A stretch of DNA of 64,000 nt, taken from the NCBI GenBank assembly GCA_019787685.1, contig JAHNUO010000007.1:868001-932000 (forward strand), in the 5' to 3' direction. The notes beneath the pieces are model-generated. The model was given only the letters and a program-made list of their open reading frames with translations, made no database searches and was not told the DNA's origin. Below are positions 57,376 to 64,000 of this stretch, in pieces. The position numbers and the translations under genes were made by a program. How positions within the stretch are numbered: position 1 is the stretch's first letter; each line of letters opens with the position of its first letter. The DNA comes from Chiua virens (taxonomy: Eukaryota > Basidiomycota > Agaricomycetes > Boletales > Boletaceae).

Positions 57376-57682
57376 CCCTACTATCATAGTAGGCGCTCTG
57401 TGTGAATCTGCACGCTCACTGTGTACTAGGAGCCCCCGACGCGCTGTGTGGAAGGAACAAAAAAATCTATTACTGGACATCCAGGGCCTTCGAGTTGTGA
57501 AGAAAGTGTCATCATTGCGTCCCACTTGAGAGTTAAGATATGGACAGAGTCCGAGTCGCGTGTATTCCATCAGAATACATATTCTAGCTACACTTGTATA
57601 CAGCCAGATTTTTAATTTGGCAGCGGAACGCCCCGACTCCGAGTTGAGGCGTCGTGATCCGGTCGACTTATCACCTAGTAGA

Positions 57683-58303
57683 CTAGGTCAAGTGGACGTA
57701 GATGGTGCTCGACACACACAGAACCTGTCAAATTCGCTGATGAGCAGGACCATCACGACCACAAGCCAAATGCCCTACCTCGCCGGGGTAGAGGTTGGTG
57801 CAAATCTGGTTCACGTTGGGGTTGTTGGTGATGAGCGTGTTCACTGAGATGTTGTATGCACTTGCGATGCCAGCGCACGTGTTTCCAGACTGCGAGACGT
57901 AGGTGGTCGAGCAATCTTGGCCAGTGATACCCAAGCAGATGACCTAGGCGGATGTACTGAGTCTTGGACACAACACGGAGAAGGGGTGGCTTACCTCGCC
58001 GACGTAGAGGTTGTCGCAAGAGGCGTCGATGATGCCCGTATTCACGGCTGCGAGTTGGTAGCTGTGGATGATATTATGAACCGTTAATGCAGGACTTAGG
58101 TGAGACTCACGTTGAGACGTTGTAGTTGGCGGAGATGCTGTTACAAGTATCACCGGCGGCGACTGTTACGTTGCGATCGCAACCGGCGGGGAGCGTCTGG
58201 GCTACAGTACGGTCAGACACGCGTCAGCACGCGATGGTGGGACAAGCGACGCACCATAGAGAGCAGTTGCAGCAAGCGCAAGGGTAGTGAAGAGACCAAG
58301 CAT
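57683..58303 (-). CDS. Secreted LysM protein, two LysM domains (about 137 aa)
   Basis: Secreted fungal LysM proteins bind chitin; many shield hyphae or dampen chitin-triggered host responses. The ATG at 58303 starts a signal peptide (MLGLFTTLALAATALYA). LysM 1 reads CDRNVTVAAGDTCNSISANY and NTGIIDASCDNLYVGEVICL. LysM 2 reads CSTTYVSQSGNTCAGIASAY and LITNNPNVNQICTNLYPGEV. The end, LCVSSTIYVHLT, appears only after removal of a last intron (GTAGGGCATTT..TTTGACAG); without it the frame would run to a false stop near 57728. There are five exons, all in frame, with TAG at 57683. No catalytic domain is present, so it is a pure LysM protein. It lies alone in the spacer of the inverted duplication. 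Role as effector is inferred from the family. Confidence 0.9.
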
Positions 58304-59039
58304 GTCGAACAGGTATTGTAGAACGGGTGTCAGACAAAGAACGGTGCGGAGACAAGTGCTGTTCCAATCTGCCCAAAACGCAGTGGATTTTATACGTTTT
58401 TCGTTTGAACACGGCTTTCATTTTGTTGGGCGATGAGGTTGGCACCGGCGCACCAAGTTGGACGAGTGTAGCGGTACCCACGACGTGCACAGAAGGAGAA
58501 ACAGCATGGGAAGTCAGAACAGGAACTTGCGGCAGGGTACTCAAAAACGAAGGCAATCAGAGGGCGGTGATCCGCGGTGACTTCCGATGCGGCGGGTCAC
58601 TTACCCTCCCGAGTATCAGGCGGGTTAGTGGGACTGTGCCTGGCGAGAAAAGGTACGACGTTAGCGTGTGCAGCACCACCATTAAAACAAGGACTGGGCC
58701 GTTTTCTGGTGGATATCTTTGACCGTCCTGTGAGTGGTCGTTCGAATACAGACCTGATGGACGAGTCAGTAGAAATCGGTGATGCGTGTTCGGGGTTATT
58801 TTGGCTCGATCAATGTCAGGAATGTATTTCTGGAGTGAACTCGAAGAATGTATCAAACGAACCAACATCTGTGAGACCTTGTGAGCAGTTGTCAATGAGT
58901 CTCACGAGTTCCATAAGCAGTGACTACCGTTTTCGCACAACACTGAATAATACCCCTCGACGGCGCGGAATCAGTCGGTCTTCTCCACTGGATCCGCCGG
59001 ACCTAGCGTAATCGGCAAATTTGATCGACTATGCAAATT
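58304..59039. other. Spacer right of the LysM gene, likely its promoter
   Basis: About 740 bases between the LysM start and the right arm. Open frames on both strands lack family patterns. The part next to 58303 must contain the LysM promoter. No copy of this stretch was seen in the left half of the spacer. Confidence 0.4.
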
Positions 59040-60130
59040 TTCAGGCGTTTGGATGTCCCACAATAGTCGTGCCTGGTCGGAATTTATCCCGTGCGTATGC
59101 CCCAAATACAACTTGAAGTAATTCCGTGACCCAACCGCACCGCGAGCAGTTCTCGTCCATGTCGCCGCCCGTGCATAGATTCTGGGATATTGATGACACG
59201 GAGAATGGAGTCGTCACGATGGAGATACGGACCATACGATAAGACTTCGAACTGCTTCTGCTATGCACTGAGCAAGTTCTATGGGCCTAGAAGCTAGACC
59301 CACCCGTCGAATACTCCACAAACAAAAAATGACCGTGCTTCAAACATTCATGCACATGTCTCTCGGCGTTTACGGACCCACATTAATGAAATGAGGGAAC
59401 AGCAGGTCAAGCCACACCTAGTTCGCAACAAGAGACCTACCACATTATGGCGAAGAGAAGAAGCAATCCATGAATCGCCGTTCATGCATCATGTTCGGTA
59501 AAATGAAGGCATAGTATGTAACCCATCTGACATCGCCCTTCATGAATCGTACTGATACATTTCTTGCACGTCAAGAAAGAACACTGCTCGTCTCTATGGA
59601 GACGAACCGCATCAGCACGGTGGACTCATCAGAATCTGGCAAGTGCTGGGCTAATTTGGTCGTGGGAGCGGCACCCTGTCAAGGGCAGCACGGCGAACAT
59701 ACCGCAGCGTGCGGCCCCGCCCTCGACACGAAGTCGCGTGCGTTCCAATTTTCGTTCAGTGAACAGATGTATACGATACTGGCGTAATGAGCGTCAGGGT
59801 TGCCAATGCACGACATGAAGTTGATGAACACCGCTTAACCAGCTGGACCCGTGGACGTGCAAATTGGTGCACGATTTCTTGTCGTGAGCAATAGCAATCT
59901 CGAACGGAAACGGCTAGACATTGGCTTACGAATATTTTATGCTCTAAGAGAACCAGATCAACAGCAGTGATAGGCGCCAGAACAAGAGAAGCGGATCAAG
60001 TCCCCTGGTAAGTTGTTCTGGGGACACCGGGAGTGTTCCAACATCCTGGGAAGCTGCGGCTCTTGGCATGTTTAAGCTATTCACTTTTTTATTGATAACC
60101 AGGACGTCGTGGCTTCGGGGTTGTCATCAT
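59040..60130 (-). pseudogene. Decayed NCS1 permease copy (right arm)
   Basis: Read on the minus strand. Near 59990 GTTCTGGCGCCTATCACTGC matches the intact gene at 45453 (GTTCTGGCTCCTATCGCTGC, codons FWLLSLP). Near 59870 GTGCACCAATTTGCACGTCC matches IVHQPAS. Near 59815 TTCATGTCGTGCATTGGCAA matches LMSCISN. Near 59735 AACGCACGCGACTTCG matches NAPDFAS. At 59490-59560 the long-intron words recur (GAACGGCGATTCATG). Near 59285 AGAACTTGCTCAGTGC matches WNLLKS. Near 59125 GGGTCACGGAATTACTTC matches VTEYYF. The frame is destroyed by stops and small indels. This copy keeps both the 5' and 3' parts of the permease, so together with the left copy it shows the whole gene was duplicated. Confidence 0.75.
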
Positions 60131-60386
60131 GTCAGGTTTTAGGTGAGACTTACCGAGTGGTATAACTTTATCATCGTCGAATCTTGTCCTCCACTGCCAA
60201 GCTTCGAAGATGACAAGTTACAGACTATTCGTCCTGACTGATTGACACTGAGCGAACACACAATGTAGCGACATACAGCATACATGACCGTGAAATTACA
60301 GGGGTAAAAAAAAAGAAAGGGAGCTTGAGCGCGAAAGCCTTGGAATACGCGTATAAGAATCTTCACACCCGGCCTGATGTTGAGAA

Positions 60387-62697
60387 CTAAATTGCATATC
60401 GGAACAAAGGACTCTCATCCCCATCGTTCCTGAAGTCCTCTTTCAGTCCCTTTGAATCGGCCATCCCGCGTTCCAGGCACTCTTTCTCCTTCTGCTTAGT
60501 TGAGCCTGTTGTAATTCCACATGGAAACGCAGTTCATCAGCATCCTGTTTCCGGAGTGACGTCAGAGACGCGACCGTCGTGTGACAAAGGCAAGACGCAC
60601 GAGAGACTCAGCCACCCCATCATCGTACCGTGACCGACATGGAATCGAGGTGGGTCAAAGTAGATAAACGATGAACATAACCTGTGTGGCACAGATTCAT
60701 AATGATACCTGTCATGCCATGTTCTGGTAACGCACCCGCCTAGATTCGCAAGCCCAATGGCCGCCCCGAGGGCTACCCCGCGTTTCACCTCGCCTCCAGC
60801 GTTTGAGCTGGTCCATGCGAGTATGACTGGCGTCGATGGGAAAACGCCCATAGCGGCGAGCACGGCGCCAACGTACGATGGACCGGGGCGCGTTTGGGTA
60901 TACAAGATGATGTAGCCCACTAGAGCGGTGAATTGTCCCACGAGTGCAAACGGCCCACGACGATGATACTTGTCCGAATAGATACCGATGAGAATGGTGA
61001 ATATGCAACCGGCAACAAACGGAGGGACGGAGAGTAGCTGTGCATTGGCCGCAGAAAAACCAAGGTCATTGATGATGGTCGGCATAAACAGCGTGATTGC
61101 GTATGTGGGGACGACCAAACTGATTCATTATGATATAAAACATCAGGAATGGCTGCACTGGACACACGTTGTGGCGCATCATACACCTACCCGATGAGTA
61201 TACCGAATTGAAGGTAGGTTTTGTAATCCTTGAGAGCCTGCAGAACGAAACGGAAGTCAAAATGTGTCGCAAGATGCTGCGAGTCGGTCTTCATCAACTG
61301 AACGAGACAGCGTCTCTCAGTCTCTGTTAAAAATGACGCAGTTTCTGGATACTGAACAAGATTGAATGATGATAAATGAAATAATGATGGGTAAATGCAC
61401 GAACATCTTGCATAATAAAGAAACCCGTAAATGCGACGCCAACCGTCGCTGTAATGATCAACATCAAACCATTGTCGCTTGGTGATAACGGGAGCCTTAC
61501 TAAGACCTTCCAGGCAGAACTGGTCGTCCTAGGCTCAATATGTTTCACGTATATTATCTGAGGAATGACTCACGATCCATTGCCAGCCATGGAGGCCACC
61601 GATCCTACCACAAGAACGTAAGCTTGGAGACGACAAAAACGTTTCTAAAAATGTACTACCTACCCTTCCATGTTTTCAATGGCATAACTATTGGTGCGTG
61701 AGTATAATGTCAGTGCTGCAAGGGATATAATAAAGGGTGCTCACGCCAGAAGACCACCGAATGCGCCTGCTATCGTCGCAGCGGAGAAGAATATTGCAAT
61801 GCGCTTGGCCCGTTCACCCCGCGGATACCACAGCGAGAGGTAATATGTCACGCCGGGAAACAACCCAGATTCTGCTAGACCAAGGAAAACTCGGGCGCTG
61901 GACACAATCAAAAGCAGCGTCAGTGATTGGGGAGTACTATTTCACGAGCAGGCACTTACACGAGGAGTCCCTGATATGTCTTCACGAGACACATTAGGGT
62001 CATGACAATACCCCACGCAACCATGATCGTAGGTACTACAGGGATCGTGGTTCAGTAATGTCCGTTGAGATGGTGATCACCGTACTCCATCTGGATGGCC
62101 GGAAGAGCTTCAAGATGATATTCCTGGTTCAAATGCTTATCTAATGATCGTTCAGTAACTTGTTCGACTCACGATGGAATTTGTCCTAGACAGTATGGGA
62201 TCTTGAGAGTTGTTAGTCGAGAGTTGTTGCAGGTCAACCTGGTTACGTACAAAGAAGACCGCAGCAGGCAGTATTGTATCTGAGTCCTACGAGGTTCAAA
62301 TCGGTCGCCATGCCCGCGACTTTGGCGTTGGCTAAGAATTGGCGTAAACTGATATGGTCCTCTACCAAAATAAATATCACTACTCACCGATATTAGAGCG
62401 GTCCCTTAGTAATGGAAGGACATTCGTCCGTCAAGAACAGACTAGAAGTAACTTGACCATGACTCACAGGAAACACAGAAGGTACAACAACGAAACGAGG
62501 GGCAGGAGACGCCAATCTACTTTCCTTAGGACCCTATCACATTCTCCTTTATCAAGATACTCGATATCCTTGGGACTATCTACATGTTCAATGGAAAGCT
62601 CCTTAATCAGTCATATCAGCGAACAGGTCAAGACGTTAACAATGTCACATCTAGAATCGATACGAACCTTGAGATCGCCAGAGAGTGATTGAGGCAT
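60387..62697 (-). CDS. MFS transporter, DAL5/TNA1 type, copy 2 (one frame break near the C terminus)
   Basis: This is the paralogue of the gene at 53.7 kb with the same exon pattern. The ATG at 62697 gives MPQSLSGDLKELSIEHVDSP, then CDRVLRKVDWRLLPLVSLLY, DRSNIANAKVAGMATDLN, ARVFLGLAESGLFPGVTYYL, LWYPRGERAKRIAIF, GGLHGWQWIFCLEGL, YPETASFLTETERRCLVQLM, VVPTYAITLFMPTIINDLGF, YSDKYHRRGPFALVGQFTAL, RPGPSYVGAVLAAMGVFPST, VKRGVALGAAIGLANLGG, DPPRFHVGHGTMMGWLSLS. One extra base at about 60497 turns NRLNKQKEK into a stop (NRLN-TAA), but the same C-terminal tail (DESPLFRYAI) goes on in the next frame to 60387. Loss of about 40 tail residues would not remove a helix, so even the short form could work. 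Confidence 0.85.
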
Positions 62698-62775
62698 GTT
62701 ATGGTCAAGGTGGAAGCAGACTGGAGCTGCGAATTCCAGCTAAGACGACCGTCGGTTTATGTATCCATATCATCA

Positions 62776-64000
62776 ACTTGAATGCTTTAGGACACTCTCA
62801 CCAAACTCTTCTGGTATTCATTTACCGTCAGCTTCGGTAGTTTATTGAGACCCTCACTCGTCGGAGCTTATGGGATCACCGCGGACACATTTCTGGAGAG
62901 ATCAATGTGCAATGCCGCATCCGTCAGAATGGCAGTTACGCGGGCACGGGATTTGATCGCTTACTGCTATAAGGCTAGTGTTAATGTTGGATAGCTTCAG
63001 TGAGATCAGGTGTTACAGCACCTGCCTTAGCGTATTATGTACGACTAGACTAGTTCGGTTGCTACATAATAAAATCGCTTGACCAAAAAAATACCGAAGT
63101 GCATTAGTCCGGCCCCTCGGCGAATACTGAGCACGGCGTATCCATGCGGGGACAGTTAGGTAACGCGCTTCGAAGGAGTAAATTCTCAACGGACATATTG
63201 ATAAGCACAACCTTGTTGGTCGAGAATCGAGACGACTCCACAACGGCATTTTGGACGTCGCGCCGGTCGCGGGACTCCTCGCGTGATACACAGATCATTC
63301 AGAAGGGCATCGCAGTCTATTTTGAAAAATAGGACTCCATTGGCACGAATTCCATTGCTGCGGTCAGTTTTTAGATATCTGCGACGGGGTGTGATGTCAT
63401 ATATCACAGCCAGATAGCATCATACACCGCCATACATTGATGCGAGGTGCTCGCAGTTCCCACCTTAATGGGCTACCTCCAATCCAGATTCCAGCCAAAA
63501 ATACGCATGCTGAGAAGATCCGGCGGCCATTATGTAGAGATGGGGTGTGATTCAACAACGTTCCCATCAGAACAGCCAAGGTACGTCAATGCGCAACGTA
63601 ATACGCTTTCCAGAGAGAAACAAGCATGTCGATGGTGTGGAAATTTGAGTAAGAGTTGGATGAGCTCGGGTGTGTCACAGAAATGTCACGTTGACATAAT
63701 GACGACGCCGAAAACTTCATGAGATTACTCAGACCATCGACTCAGTTCTTAGACTAGGTAATGTCCGTTTCACTGTTAGTATCCGTAGTATGCACCCGTG
63801 TTTTTCTCTTTCCTTTTCGTCATTCATGGTCCCTGTCCACCCATTCAAGTCCAGCAGATACCACGGCCTAAAAGATAACAGATTGAATGTGCAAGGCCGA
63901 TGATCGAGTTTCTGGAACCTTGGGAAGTCGCCCGGTTCCCGGGTTAATTCACTGGCAATTTGCAGCTGATGCTCGTTGGAAGAGGGTCATCGGATCTTGT
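62776..64000. other. Right flank of the duplication, no gene seen
   Basis: 1.2 kb to the window end. Open frames at 63013-63722 on both strands have no family pattern, and the frames shadow each other. I see no repeat, RNA gene or exon. It may hold the start of a gene beyond the window. Confidence 0.35.

Larger units (their letters stand above)
59040..62775 (-). repeat. Right arm of a large inverted duplication
   Basis: This is the mirror copy of 53650-57375. Read on the minus strand from 62775 it gives the promoter piece, MFS copy 2, the shared 3' flank and a second decayed NCS1 permease that can be followed to about 59040. Both arms have close to 3.65 kb between the MFS start codon and the last recognised permease word. 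The spacer between the arms is about 1.66 kb. Confidence 0.85.

Noticed and set aside
58304..59011. Open frames of 110-144 codons right of the LysM gene
   Set aside because: No family pattern, and frames overlap on both strands; more likely promoter and spacer sequence.
1..64000. tRNA genes, rRNA genes and CRISPR arrays
   Set aside because: I looked for T-arm words, cloverleaf-like spacing and evenly spaced direct repeats and saw none that hold up.

Overview
The window is nuclear DNA of a filamentous basidiomycete, most likely an Agaricomycete. The genes are cut by many short introns (mostly 45-65 nt) with GT..AG ends and CTAAC/CTGAC-like branch points. Several families are typical of that group: the HGDLSG-type protein kinases, a HET-domain gene, NCS1 and DAL5/TNA1-type transporters, a LysM effector and a thaumatin-like protein. 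All calls come from reading translations and splice signals by eye; no database search was run.

Layout. 0-9 kb is mostly debris: a disrupted coiled-coil/zinc-finger gene, a seven-helix membrane protein, a small secreted protein, fragments of two or three protein kinases and a decayed HET gene. 9.3-12.2 kb is mitochondrial aconitase (minus). 14.3-17.3 kb is a CSC1/OSCA-type channel (minus). 19.1-20.4 kb is a triose-phosphate-type transporter (minus), and 20.9-21.5 kb an unknown 202-residue protein. 23.6-28.9 kb holds a divergent pair, an ELYS-like nucleoporin (minus) and an RMD1/RMND1 (DUF155) protein (plus). 29.1-30.1 kb is a thaumatin-like protein. 31.3-35.4 kb is a compact block of two head-to-head pairs, LSM8/CWC21 (splicing) and PITH protein/mitoribosomal uS5m. 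35.8-38.2 kb carries a kinase pseudogene and a disrupted basidiomycete family gene. 39.9-42.2 kb is a RAN1/PAT1-like kinase, and 43.1-43.9 kb a KEN-box protein. 44.6-47.2 kb is an intact NCS1 nucleobase permease, followed by a 70-residue small protein, an RmlD/MAT2B-type reductase (minus) and an arrestin-fold protein (50.6-52.3 kb).

The most striking structure is at 53.7-62.8 kb. It is a large inverted duplication whose two arms of about 3.65 kb each hold a DAL5-like MFS transporter followed by a decayed NCS1 permease copy. The spacer of about 1.7 kb holds a two-domain LysM effector gene. The NCS1 copies are related to the intact permease at 44.6 kb, introns included.

A second window-wide feature is a series of single-base frame breaks in genes that are otherwise conserved (CSC1, TPT, LSM8, CWC21, PITH, uS5m, MAT2B-like, both MFS copies, the 202-residue protein). 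Many lie in C or G runs, which suggests residual base-calling error rather than true gene death. Coordinates below span coding exons plus introns; single-base breaks are given where seen. I saw no tRNA, rRNA or CRISPR array.
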